Source: Nitratireductor sp. XY-223 (GTDB lineage: Bacteria; Pseudomonadota; Alphaproteobacteria; Rhizobiales; Rhizobiaceae). Taken from it: 64,000 nt of DNA. How positions within the stretch are numbered: the stretch's first letter is position 1; each line of letters starts with the position of its first letter. Below the pieces are notes generated by a model. It worked only from the letters and a program-made list of their open reading frames with translations, did not search any database and was not told the DNA's origin. Positions 7,393 to 16,220 of this stretch are shown one piece after another. Where the stretch lies: positions 1 through 64,000 of the forward strand of contig NZ_SPNT01000011.1 in the NCBI RefSeq assembly GCF_004959855.1, read 5' to 3'. The position numbers were made by a program, and so were the translations under genes.

Positions 7393-9855
7393 TCAGTAGA
7401 GTCCGCCGGCTCCGGAAATGATCGCCCGGTTCGCCTGCGGCGACACGTTCAGGATCTCCTCGCCCGTCGCATATTCCTCCATGCCGATGACGGAGAAGAA
7501 ATCGGCGGGACCGGTTCCCGGCTTGAACGATTCATAGATGACGTCCGGTTCGCCCGGCTGGGCCTCCATCCCGGTCTTGCGGTTGATCGGGATCAGCTGC
7601 AATCCCGGCGGCACACGGAAATCCACGGGGCGGCTTTCCTGCAGCGCGGCCGTCATGAACTCGTTGAAGATCGGCGCCGCAAGCTCGCCACCGGTGGAGC
7701 CGCGGCCCATCGGCGTCGGCGTGTCGAAGCCGATGAACACGCCGGCGACGAGGTCAGGCGTGTAGCCAACGAACCAGGCGTCCTTTTCCTCGTTGGTCGT
7801 GCCCGTCTTGCCGGCGACCGGACGCTCGAGCTTGACCTTGCCTGCCGCGGTGCCGCGCGTGACGACACCCTCGAGCATCGATGTGACCTGGTAGGCGGTC
7901 ATGGGGTCGAGCACCTGTTCGCGATTGTCGACGACCTCGGGTTCCTGCTGGTTCTGCCAGTCGGTCACCGTGCAGGCGCCGCAGGTGCGCTCCTCGTGCT
8001 TGAAGATCGTCTTGCCGTAGCGATCCTGGATGCGGTCGATCAGCGACGGCTTGATCTGCTTGCCGCCATTGGCCAGCACGGCGTAGGCGGAAATCATCCG
8101 CAGGACCGTCGTTTCGCCGGAGCCGAGCGACATGGCGAGAACCGGAAGCATGTCTTCGTAGATGCCGAAACGCTCCGCATATTCGGCGACCAGATTCATG
8201 CCCATGTCCTTGGCAAGGCGAACCGTCATCAGGTTGCGCGAACGCTCGATGCCGAGCCGCAGCGTCGACGGGCCGGCAGAGCCGCCGCCGTAGTTTTTCG
8301 GCTGCCACAACTCGCCCCCCGACACCAGCTGGATCGGTGCGTCCAGAACCACCGAGGCGGGGCTGTATCCGTTGTCGAGCGCCGCCGCGTAGACGAAGGG
8401 TTTGAACGCGGAACCGGGCTGGCGCATGGCCTGCGTCGCGCGGTTGAACTGCGACTGGGCATAGGAGAAGCCGCCGACCAGCGCCAGGACGCGGCCGGTG
8501 TGCGGGTCAAGCGCCGCGATGGCCCCCTGCACCTGCGGCAACTGCCGCAGAATATGTTTCTTGCCGTCTTCGCCGGCCTTCACTTCCTCGACATAGACAA
8601 CATCGCCAGGCTTCAAAATCTCGGCAACCGTCTTGACCTTGCTGGCCTTGTCATCCGTCCGGACGCGGTAAGCCCACTCCATGTCTGAACCGGACAGTGC
8701 AACGGTCTGGCGTTCTTCGGACACCTTGCCGGAGGCCGAGCTCTTCGGACGCAGCCCGACGGTCGCCTTTTCGTTGTTCGCATCCAGCACGACGGCAAGT
8801 TGCCACTCCGGAAGGTCCCGGAGCGGGTCGACCGCGGCAAGCGCGATGCCCCAGTCGCCGCTTATGGAGACGTTCGTCACCGGGCCGCGATAGCCCTGCT
8901 TTGTGTCGTAACGGATCAGACCGCGCTGCAGCGCACGACGGGCCTTGACCTGAAGTTCGGGATCGAGCGTGGTGCGCACGGACAATCCGCCCTCGTAAAG
9001 CGCATCCTCGCCGTAACGGGCGATGATCTGCCGGCGCACCTCCTCGGCAAAATAGTCGGAGGCGAACAGGCTGGCGCCGCCGATCCGCGGGTTGACACCC
9101 AGCGGCTGTGCCTTGGCATCCTCCCCGTCCGCAGGCTTGACGTAGCCGTTCTCGACCATGCGGTCGATCACCCAGTTGCGGCGGGCGACCGCCCGATCGG
9201 TGTTGCGGTAGGGATGATAGTTGGACGGAGCCTTCGGCAGGGCAGCCAGATAGGCCGCTTCCGGCAGGGTAAGCTCATTCACCGACTTGTTGAAATAGGT
9301 CAGCGCCGCACTGGCGATGCCGTAGGAATTGAGACCGTAGAAGATCTCGTTGAGGTACAGCTCGAGAATGCGGTCCTTTGAATAGGCCTGTTCGATGCGG
9401 AAAGCGAGAACCGCCTCGCGGACCTTGCGCTCAAGCCTCTGTTCGGAGCTGAGCAGGAAGTTCTTCGCCACCTGCTGGGTAATCGTCGAGGCGCCGACCA
9501 GGCGCTTGCCGGAGGAATAGTTCTCCACGTTGGTGATCACCGCGCGCACAAGCCCGGTGTAGTCGAGCCCGTTGTGCTGGTAGAAATTCTTGTCTTCAGC
9601 GGACAAAAAGGCGGCCTTGACCCGATCGGGAACAGCCTGGATCGGAATGTACAGCCGACGCTCCCTGGCGTGCTCGGCCATCAGCGCTCCATCGGAGGCA
9701 TGAATCCGTGTTGTCACCGGCGGCTCATAAGTGCTCAGAACCTCGTAATCCGGCAGGTCGCGGGTCACGCCACCGACATACAAGGCGATGCCTATCGCGG
9801 CCACGAAGAACAGGACCGCACCCATTCCAAACAAATATCCGATCAGCCTGATCAT
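7393..9855 (-). CDS. mrcA: Penicillin-binding protein 1A, bifunctional transglycosylase/transpeptidase
   Basis: Inner-membrane class A PBP of 820 aa that polymerises and crosslinks peptidoglycan. A single N-terminal membrane segment lies at about 5-28. The glycosyltransferase catalytic Glu is in AEDKNFYQH (E87), and EAYLNEIFYG follows as YLNEIFYGL. An inserted OB-like region lies in the middle. The transpeptidase has SAFK at Ser482, SRN in IERSRNL, and KTGT at Lys683. It is transcribed in the same direction as the upstream N-acetylmuramoyl-alanine amidase, 188 bp away, so the two cell-wall genes are neighbours but probably have separate promoters. Confidence 0.96.
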   Translation of the reverse strand: MIRLIGYLFGMGAVLFFVAAIGIALYVGGVTRDLPDYEVLSTYEPPVTTRIHASDGALMAEHARERRLYIPIQAVPDRVKAAFLSAEDKNFYQHNGLDYTGLVRAVITNVENYSSGKRLVGASTITQQVAKNFLLSSEQRLERKVREAVLAFRIEQAYSKDRILELYLNEIFYGLNSYGIASAALTYFNKSVNELTLPEAAYLAALPKAPSNYHPYRNTDRAVARRNWVIDRMVENGYVKPADGEDAKAQPLGVNPRIGGASLFASDYFAEEVRRQIIARYGEDALYEGGLSVRTTLDPELQVKARRALQRGLIRYDTKQGYRGPVTNVSISGDWGIALAAVDPLRDLPEWQLAVVLDANNEKATVGLRPKSSASGKVSEERQTVALSGSDMEWAYRVRTDDKASKVKTVAEILKPGDVVYVEEVKAGEDGKKHILRQLPQVQGAIAALDPHTGRVLALVGGFSYAQSQFNRATQAMRQPGSAFKPFVYAAALDNGYSPASVVLDAPIQLVSGGELWQPKNYGGGSAGPSTLRLGIERSRNLMTVRLAKDMGMNLVAEYAERFGIYEDMLPVLAMSLGSGETTVLRMISAYAVLANGGKQIKPSLIDRIQDRYGKTIFKHEERTCGACTVTDWQNQQEPEVVDNREQVLDPMTAYQVTSMLEGVVTRGTAAGKVKLERPVAGKTGTTNEEKDAWFVGYTPDLVAGVFIGFDTPTPMGRGSTGGELAAPIFNEFMTAALQESRPVDFRVPPGLQLIPINRKTGMEAQPGEPDVIYESFKPGTGPADFFSVIGMEEYATGEEILNVSPQANRAIISGAGGLY

Positions 9856-10043
9856 CGATTCCTACCGGTGCTGCCTCTACCGTAGAGCGAGTCAGTTCGC
9901 CCCCATACTATACACCGACTAGTGCGTCGAATGTGCGGAAAATAGGGCCAATACCATATTTGATAAGATAAACTAGGACGTTACTTAATCAATGTGGCAT
10001 CTATCACACAATCGGCAAATCGGGTCTGGCCGGGCTTGGGCGC

Positions 10044-11285
10044 TCAGTTGCTGACGCCGCCGATCTTCTCCCGATAGGACTTTATCGCCGCAACAAGCAG
10101 CTCGGCCGTGCGCCGGCGCCACTCGGGATCGGTCATCAGCTTCTCGTCCTCGACATTGGAAAGATATCCCAGTTCGACAAGGATTGATGGCACCTCAGGC
10201 GCCCTGAGGACACGAAAACCCGCTGAACGGTGGGGGTTGGTGATCAGGTTGACCTGGCCGTCGAACGCATCGACGACTTCGCGGGCAAGGCCGATCGAAA
10301 ACACCTCCGTCTCGCGGCGCGTCAGGTCGATCAGTATGTCGGCGACCGTGTCCTGCTCGTCCTCCAGCGACAGGCCGGCAATCAGGTCGGAGCGGTTCTC
10401 ACGCGCCGCCAGTTCCCGTGACATTTCGTCGGACGCCTTGTCCGACAGCGTGTAGACCGTTGCGCCGCGCACCCCGCGCAGGCGGAACGAGTCGGCGTGG
10501 ACCGAAACGAGCAGGTCCGCGTCGTGTTGGCGCGCCAGGCGCACGCGTTCGCCCAGCGATATGAAGCGATCGTCGTCACGTGTGAGCACAACGCGCACGC
10601 CCGCTACTTCCTCAAGGGCCGTTTTGAGCGTCTTGCCGAACGCCAACGTGATGTCCTTCTCCTGCGCGCCGTTGCGGCCGCGCGTGCCGGTGTCGATGCC
10701 GCCATGCCCCGGATCGACGGCCACGGTAAATGTTTCTTCATCGCCGTCCTGCGGCTGCACGACGCCCGCGTCGGGTGCGGTGTCCGGCGCATCCCATTGC
10801 TGCTGTCCGACCAGTTTCGAGAACTCGGCATCCGAAGCGGCCGCGATGTCGAGGACCAGACGAAAGGTCCCTTCGGCCTCGTTTTCCTTGATTTCCGCCA
10901 TTTCGGTCTTCACGGGTCCGACAGCGGTAAACACGACGCGCGAACGTCCGGGCGCCATGGCGCCATAGCGGATATCAGAAATCAGGCCGCGCGGGTGTGC
11001 CGCTTTCTCCGGAAAACCGAAAATTGTCTCAGGCAGGTCGACAACGAGCCTGTGCGGCGAGGCAAGCAGGTGATGGGAGAATTCCGGCTGCTGCTCGAAT
11101 TCGATGACAACGCGCGTACGCATCTCGTCGCCCGCAATGCGAAAATCGAAGGCAACGATCTGATTTTGCTCGCTTTCTCCCGCCCGAAGATCGATCGTCG
11201 AACCGGACAAGAACAGCAGTACGCCGACAACGACTGAGCAACACAGGTACGAAAATGTGCGGCCGTGTCCGGCGGGGATATTCAT
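10044..11285 (-). CDS. amiC: N-acetylmuramoyl-L-alanine amidase with AMIN domain
   Basis: Periplasmic zinc hydrolase that cleaves the peptide stem from muramic acid and helps separate daughter cells. With the ATG at 11285 it is 413 aa: signal peptide (hydrophobic core YLCCSVVVGVLLFLSG), AMIN domain (about 45-150) that binds peptidoglycan, a linker, and an Amidase_3 domain beginning VAVDPGHGGIDTG. Zinc ligands are the His of DPGHGG, a Glu of GAQEKD and the His of SVHADS; the catalytic Glu lies in ILVELGYLSN. The frame stays open 76 codons further upstream, but that part lacks signal-peptide character. It lies next to PBP1A. Confidence 0.93.
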   Translation of the reverse strand: MNIPAGHGRTFSYLCCSVVVGVLLFLSGSTIDLRAGESEQNQIVAFDFRIAGDEMRTRVVIEFEQQPEFSHHLLASPHRLVVDLPETIFGFPEKAAHPRGLISDIRYGAMAPGRSRVVFTAVGPVKTEMAEIKENEAEGTFRLVLDIAAASDAEFSKLVGQQQWDAPDTAPDAGVVQPQDGDEETFTVAVDPGHGGIDTGTRGRNGAQEKDITLAFGKTLKTALEEVAGVRVVLTRDDDRFISLGERVRLARQHDADLLVSVHADSFRLRGVRGATVYTLSDKASDEMSRELAARENRSDLIAGLSLEDEQDTVADILIDLTRRETEVFSIGLAREVVDAFDGQVNLITNPHRSAGFRVLRAPEVPSILVELGYLSNVEDEKLMTDPEWRRRTAELLVAAIKSYREKIGGVSN

Positions 11286-12021
11286 CGTTGGCTGAACCTT
11301 GGGTTCTTCCGGCGTTGGCGTCGCGAAGCAGCGAAAGCGCGAAGCAGATCGGTCCTTATTGAACGAATCGCCGCTTCTCCGCAACCAAATCCGGGTGAAA
11401 TCAGGACTTGCTTCGCCAGTGTTGCACTGACGCACCCCGGACGTCGCTCGCCCAAGGCTCTTAACAGATTGCTTTTTTGGCCGCGGCCAGCGCGCAAAGC
11501 AGGCAAACCACACTTTCCGCCGTAAACCAATCTCATCCGGCCATGCAGCTTTCCCCTTGCCAGAACGAATTCAAGAACATAAAAGCGGGGTTGAGGGTTG
11601 ACATGCTGACGAGATAGAATCGGCAAATCCGGCAGCCACCTGTTACAGGAATTCGGGGCGCCTTTAAGCCAATTCGTCTGACGTCATAGCACCTCAACTT
11701 CTCGGACTGAATCGATGGAGCCCGGGCGAATCCGGGCATCGAATTGCGGCGATGGCCGTATGCTTCTCCCAAGGAAGCGCAACTCATCGGTCTGAAAAGG
11801 ACCTATTGTTCATAGTTTCCTGCCTGGAATTTGGATGGAAATGCAACCGGCTACAGTTTCAAACAAGGACCTTCGGACCAGCGGTGCTCCGGAGCCTGTA
11901 GGCGTGATGCGTCCAATCCGGTCAGGACATACCAATTTCGGCACAGCGGCAGCGATATACGCCCGGACCAGACCTCCGGGCCATAGCATATTGCCGGCTG
12001 TCGCCGAGGAGCATCTATTAC
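11286..12021 (+). other. 736-bp intergenic leader region of rne
   Basis: No convincing gene is seen here; the short open frames on either strand have no family resemblance or ribosome site. It probably contains the divergent promoter of the amidase near 11290-11450 and the promoter and long 5' untranslated region of rne. Long rne leaders are the target of RNase E autoregulation in other bacteria. An AGGAG ribosome site lies close to the rne start (12007-12011). Confidence 0.6.
11591..11620 (+). promoter_or_regulatory. Candidate promoter for rne
   Basis: TTGAGG at 11591-11596 and TAGAAT at 11615-11620 are separated by 18 bp, close to the housekeeping sigma consensus. If used, the rne leader would be about 395 nt long. 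Assigned by eye only. Confidence 0.35.
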
Positions 12022-14865
12022 ATGGCAGACAAAATGCTAATCGACGCGTACCACGAGGAAGAAACGCGCGTCGTCGTTGTTCGTGGAAACCGGATTGAGG
12101 AATTTGATTTCGAATCGCAGCACAAGAAGCAGCTGCGTGGAAATATCTATCTCGCCAAGGTAACGAGGGTCGAACCCTCTCTGCAAGCAGCATTCGTAGA
12201 GTATGGCGGCAACCGTCACGGTTTCCTGGCCTTCTCGGAAATTCATCCCGACTATTACCAGATCCCGGTCGCGGACCGGCAGGCTCTCATCGAGGCGGAA
12301 GCGGCCGAGGTTCGTGACGACGACGATGACGAGATAGAAAAACCCGCCAAGAAGAAGACCCGGACCCGGCGCAGCCGCGGCAAGGCTCGCAAGGACAAAA
12401 AGACTACTGAAGCCAAGAAGGCCGATGCCGAGGCCGAAGACACGGCGGCTGACGAGGCCGCAGCGGCCACGACACCGGCGGAAGAGGCAAACGACGACGC
12501 ATCGGACGACAGCGAAGTTCAGGCCGCATCCGCGGAAACGGATGGAGCGCCCGAGCCCGTCGAGGGCGAAGCCGAGGCTGCCGCGGACACTCCGGAAGAC
12601 GACAAGTCACCGCCGGACAGCATCGCCGCGGCAATCGACGCGGACGAGGTCTCCGAATCCGTCGAAGCCAAACGAGCGGACGGGGAAGACGGCGAAGACG
12701 ATACAGAGTCGTCCGGCGATGACGACGCGCCCGAAGCGGAAAGCCGCAAGGGCGGCAACGGCAACGATTCCGACGACAGCGACGACGACGATGACGACAG
12801 CGACGCATCGGTCGAATCCGTCGGCGCTGAAGACGCGTTGGAGGAAGTTCCGGACCGGGCCCGCAAGCAGCGCAAGCAGTACCGCATCCAGGAGGTGATC
12901 AAGCGGCGCCAGATCCTCCTCGTCCAGGTCGTCAAGGAAGAACGCGGCAACAAGGGTGCCGCACTGACCACCTACCTGTCGCTGGCCGGCCGTTACTCCG
13001 TGCTGATGCCGAACACCGCGCGCGGCGGCGGCATCTCCCGCAAGATCACCAATGTCCCGGACCGCAAGCGCCTGAAGGAGATCGCGCGCGGCCTCGAAGT
13101 TCCGCAGGGCATGGGCGTGATCCTGCGCACCGCCGGTGCCAACAGGACGAAGAGCGAGATCAAGCGCGACTTCGAATACCTGATGCGGCTTTGGGAGAAT
13201 GTCCGCAATCTGACCCTGACCTCGACGGCGCCCTGTCTCGTCTACGAGGAAGGCAGCCTGATCAAGCGGTCGATAAGGGATCTGTACAACAAGGATATCG
13301 GCGAGATCATTGTCTCCGGCGAAGCGGGTTACCGCGAGGCCAAGGACTTCATGAAGATGCTGATGCCGAGCCACGCAAAGGCCGTGCAGCCCTATCGCGA
13401 CGTGCAGCCGATCTTCGCGCGCTCGGGCATCGAGGCGCAGCTCGACAAGATGCTGCAACCGCAGGTCACGCTTAAATCCGGTGGCTATATCATCATCAAC
13501 CAGACGGAAGCCCTTGTGGCGATCGACGTCAACTCCGGACGTTCCACGAAGGAACATTCCATCGAGGACACGGCGCTGCGCACCAATCTGGAGGCAGCTG
13601 AGGAGGTCGCCCGCCAGTTGCGGCTGCGGGACCTTGCCGGTCTCATCGTCATCGACTTCATCGACATGGAAGAAAAGCGCAACAACCGCGCGGTCGAGAA
13701 GAAGCTGAAAGACTGCCTGAAAAGCGACCGAGCACGAATCCAGGTCGGCCGGATCTCGCATTTCGGCCTGCTTGAGATGTCGCGCCAGCGCATTCGCGCC
13801 AGTGTCCTTGAAAGCACAATGCAGGTTTGCGACACCTGCGGCGGAACCGGCTATGTGCGGTCCATCTCGTCTGTCGCACTGCATGTTCTTCGCTCCGCCG
13901 AGGAGCACCTTATCAAGAACACCACGCACAACATCACGATCCGCACTCTGCCGGAAATCGCGCTCTACGTCCTCAACCAGAAGCGCGACACGATCATGGA
14001 ACTCGAAAGCCGGTTCGGTCTTTCGATCTCGGTGGAAGCCGATCCCAATGTCGGATTGCAGCATATCGCGATCGACCAGGGCGAGCCCGTCGACTCCCCG
14101 GTCGTTATCGAGAACGCTGTCCAGGTCGATACCGAATATGCCGACGCCGACGAGGAAACCGCCGCACAGTCCGGCGAGGACGAAGGCAACGGACGCAAGC
14201 GCAAACGTCGCAGGCGGCGGCGCGGTCGCGGCGGCGAGGACCGTGGCGAGAGCCAGGCGGAGGCGTCGGGATCCGGCGACGATGCGCGTGAGACAGACGC
14301 CGATGCGGAGGCGCGTTCGGATGACGACGGCGAGTTCCGCAAGAAGCGCAGGCGCCGGGGCAAACGCGGCGGCAAGCGCAACCGTGAACAGGAATCGTCC
14401 GAGACGGTGGAAGCCGCTGCAGCAGACGCGACGGCAGATGCCGCGGCCGAGGCCGGCCCCACCGAAACCGAATCCAACGACGATGCTACCGTCGAGGTGC
14501 AGGTCGACGAGGTCACGGTGGAGATCAGCGAGCCTGAACCGCAGGCGGATGAAAAACCGAAGCGAAAGCGCGCATCCCGCAAGAAGAAGTCGGACGAGGA
14601 AGACGCAGCCACTGCGGATGCCGACGAAGTGGTCGCAGCGGCCATCGATGTCGACGTCGCGGCGGCCGAGGCGATCGAAGCTGCCGACAGCGCCGTCGAG
14701 GCGGAAACCGCCGCGCGGCCGAGCCGCCGGCGCAAATCGGCCGACGATGACGGTCCGACCGAACCCAAGCTGACCTCGACGGTCAGCGAACGGGCGGAGG
14801 AAGAGACCGTCGACAGCAAGCCCAAGAAGGCCGGCTGGTGGCAGCGGCGCGGGTTCCTTCAGTAA
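12022..14865 (+). CDS. rne: Ribonuclease E
   Basis: Endoribonuclease that starts mRNA decay and matures rRNA and tRNA; scaffold of the degradosome. The protein is 947 aa. The S1 domain starts at about residue 36 (GNIYLAKVTRVEPSLQAAF) but is interrupted at about 97-280 by a highly acidic, low-complexity insertion, and resumes before the RNase H-like and DNase I-like parts. The catalytic Asp residues are expected at D502 (IDVNSGRS) and D545 (VIDFIDM). The Zn-link CDTC is at 603-606. The C-terminal part, from about 715, alternates Arg-rich and acidic blocks, as in RNA- and partner-binding scaffolds. The end KKAGWWQRRGFLQ resembles the conserved tail of alphaproteobacterial RNase E. Confidence 0.96.
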   Translation: MADKMLIDAYHEEETRVVVVRGNRIEEFDFESQHKKQLRGNIYLAKVTRVEPSLQAAFVEYGGNRHGFLAFSEIHPDYYQIPVADRQALIEAEAAEVRDDDDDEIEKPAKKKTRTRRSRGKARKDKKTTEAKKADAEAEDTAADEAAAATTPAEEANDDASDDSEVQAASAETDGAPEPVEGEAEAAADTPEDDKSPPDSIAAAIDADEVSESVEAKRADGEDGEDDTESSGDDDAPEAESRKGGNGNDSDDSDDDDDDSDASVESVGAEDALEEVPDRARKQRKQYRIQEVIKRRQILLVQVVKEERGNKGAALTTYLSLAGRYSVLMPNTARGGGISRKITNVPDRKRLKEIARGLEVPQGMGVILRTAGANRTKSEIKRDFEYLMRLWENVRNLTLTSTAPCLVYEEGSLIKRSIRDLYNKDIGEIIVSGEAGYREAKDFMKMLMPSHAKAVQPYRDVQPIFARSGIEAQLDKMLQPQVTLKSGGYIIINQTEALVAIDVNSGRSTKEHSIEDTALRTNLEAAEEVARQLRLRDLAGLIVIDFIDMEEKRNNRAVEKKLKDCLKSDRARIQVGRISHFGLLEMSRQRIRASVLESTMQVCDTCGGTGYVRSISSVALHVLRSAEEHLIKNTTHNITIRTLPEIALYVLNQKRDTIMELESRFGLSISVEADPNVGLQHIAIDQGEPVDSPVVIENAVQVDTEYADADEETAAQSGEDEGNGRKRKRRRRRRGRGGEDRGESQAEASGSGDDARETDADAEARSDDDGEFRKKRRRRGKRGGKRNREQESSETVEAAAADATADAAAEAGPTETESNDDATVEVQVDEVTVEISEPEPQADEKPKRKRASRKKKSDEEDAATADADEVVAAAIDVDVAAAEAIEAADSAVEAETAARPSRRRKSADDDGPTEPKLTSTVSERAEEETVDSKPKKAGWWQRRGFLQ

Positions 14866-14876
14866 ATCAGCATTGC

Positions 14877-14899
14877 GCCGGCCGGATCACCCGGCCGGC
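14877..14899. other. Perfect 9-bp hairpin between convergent genes
   Basis: GCCGGCCGG (14877-14885), loop ATCAC, then CCGGCCGGC (14891-14899). It lies 12 bp after the rne stop and 13 bp before the end of the converging aminotransferase gene. There is no T tract, so it may act as an RNA 3'-end stabiliser or a weak bidirectional terminator. Confidence 0.6.
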
Positions 14900-14911
14900 A
14901 ACCGCCACAGG

Positions 14912-16099
14912 TCAGGACAGCCAGGCGGCCATCCGGTCCAGCGCCTCCTCCATCTCGGCAAATGAGCCGGCATAGGAGAACCGGATCGTCCGATGCCCCT
15001 CAACCGGATCGAAATCCCGGCCGGGTGTCGCAGCCACGTTTATTTCCGCCAACATGGTTTTCGAGAACTGCATGGAGTCGTTCGTAAAGCGGCTCGCATC
15101 CACATAGGCATAGAACGCACCATCCATGGGCGAAGCGATGTCGAAGCCGATCTCCGGCAGACGTTTCATCAGAAGTTTCCGATTGGCCATATATCCCTGT
15201 TTGACCGCCTTGAGTTCGTCCGTGGCGTCGAAAGCCGCGCAGGCGGCGATCTGGGACAGTTCCGGCGCGCTGATATAAAGGCTCTGGGCCACCCGCTCCA
15301 ACGGCCGGATGGCCGCTTCCGGGAGAATCATCCAGCCGATGCGCCAACCGGTCATGCAGTAGTATTTCGAAAACGAGTTGATCACCAGAACCCTGTCGGA
15401 TGCGGCCAGCGCCGTCGTTTCCGCTCCGGAATAGGTCAGGCCGTGGTAAATCTCGTCCGACAGGAACGTGATGCCGTTTGCGTCGCAATAGTCAATCAGT
15501 GCGGAAAGGGCCTGGCCACCCGTCACGGTTCCTGTCGGGTTGGCCGGGCTGGCCAGCAAAACACCCGCTATGCGCCCGTAACGGCTTGCCGCTTCCTCCA
15601 GCAAACCGGGACTCAAGGTAAAATCCGTCGCGGGTCCGACGGGAATCTCGACCGCCTCGAGACCGAGTGCCGTCAATATGTTCCTGTAGGCCGGATATCC
15701 GGGCCGCGTGATGGCGACGCGGTCGCCGACATTGAACATGGTGAGGAACGCGAGGTTGAAGCCGGCCGAGGATCCCGTCGTTACCGCAACGCGCCGCGGA
15801 TCGATTTCCACGCCGTAGTGCGACCGGTAGTGGCGGGCGATTCTCTCACGCAATTCGGACTTGCCCAGCGCGTCGGTATAAGCAATGCGTTCCGTCAACA
15901 GGGCCTCGCGGGCGGCATCGACCACCGCACGCGGCGCGCCGTGCGCCGGCTGACCAACCGCCATCGAAATGACGGGGTGCCCTTCCCTGCTTCTCCTGGT
16001 GGCTTCCGCCAGGACATCCATGGCATGGAAGGGTTCGATGGCGCTTCGCGAAGATGTTTTGGTCACAAACGGTTCCCGGACAAAGTTACAACGCCTCAC
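14912..16099 (-). CDS. PLP-dependent class I/II aminotransferase
   Basis: Fold-type I aminotransferase of 395 aa. The aspartate-aminotransferase-like features are visible: SMAVGQPAHGAP near the N-terminus, ASPANPTGTV in the middle, DEIYHGL, and the PLP Lys in NSFSKYYCMTGWRIGW. The C-terminus has TIRFSYAGS with the carboxylate-binding Arg. The substrate cannot be read from the sequence. An alternative GTG start at 16066 (VTKTSSRSAIEPF) would fit the usual family start better than the first ATG. It converges on rne and diverges from the M48 protease. Confidence 0.88.
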   Translation of the reverse strand: MRRCNFVREPFVTKTSSRSAIEPFHAMDVLAEATRRSREGHPVISMAVGQPAHGAPRAVVDAAREALLTERIAYTDALGKSELRERIARHYRSHYGVEIDPRRVAVTTGSSAGFNLAFLTMFNVGDRVAITRPGYPAYRNILTALGLEAVEIPVGPATDFTLSPGLLEEAASRYGRIAGVLLASPANPTGTVTGGQALSALIDYCDANGITFLSDEIYHGLTYSGAETTALAASDRVLVINSFSKYYCMTGWRIGWMILPEAAIRPLERVAQSLYISAPELSQIAACAAFDATDELKAVKQGYMANRKLLMKRLPEIGFDIASPMDGAFYAYVDASRFTNDSMQFSKTMLAEINVAATPGRDFDPVEGHRTIRFSYAGSFAEMEEALDRMAAWLS

Positions 16100-16220
16100 A
16101 AATGCCCGATTGCCGTGGCGATCACAACCATATCGGCGTAATCACATTCACGCGATGAACAATATGCGGCACTGTGCATTGCGCTCAATTGGCTGCTATG
16201 GTCGCCCGGAGATTCCCTTT

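Noticed and set aside
7258-8688. Long plus-strand frame of 476 aa opposite PBP1A
   Set aside because: It is the antisense of the PBP1A gene in high-GC DNA; the composition is Arg/Ala/Asp-rich without a recognisable fold.
11533-11787. 84-aa frame on the minus strand in the rne leader
   Set aside because: There is no Shine-Dalgarno, no family resemblance and irregular codon use.
12770-12810. GAC/GAT repeat tract in rne as a DNA repeat element
   Set aside because: It simply encodes the Asp/Ser-rich part of the S1 insertion.
12607-14064. Long minus-strand frame of 485 aa opposite rne
   Set aside because: It mirrors the rne codon pattern; rne is a certain gene and no independent signals support the antisense.
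15969-16220. Extended N-terminus of the M48 protease
   Set aside because: The extra 84 residues have no signal-peptide nature and overlap the divergent aminotransferase start; the ATG at 16221 gives a normal exported protein.
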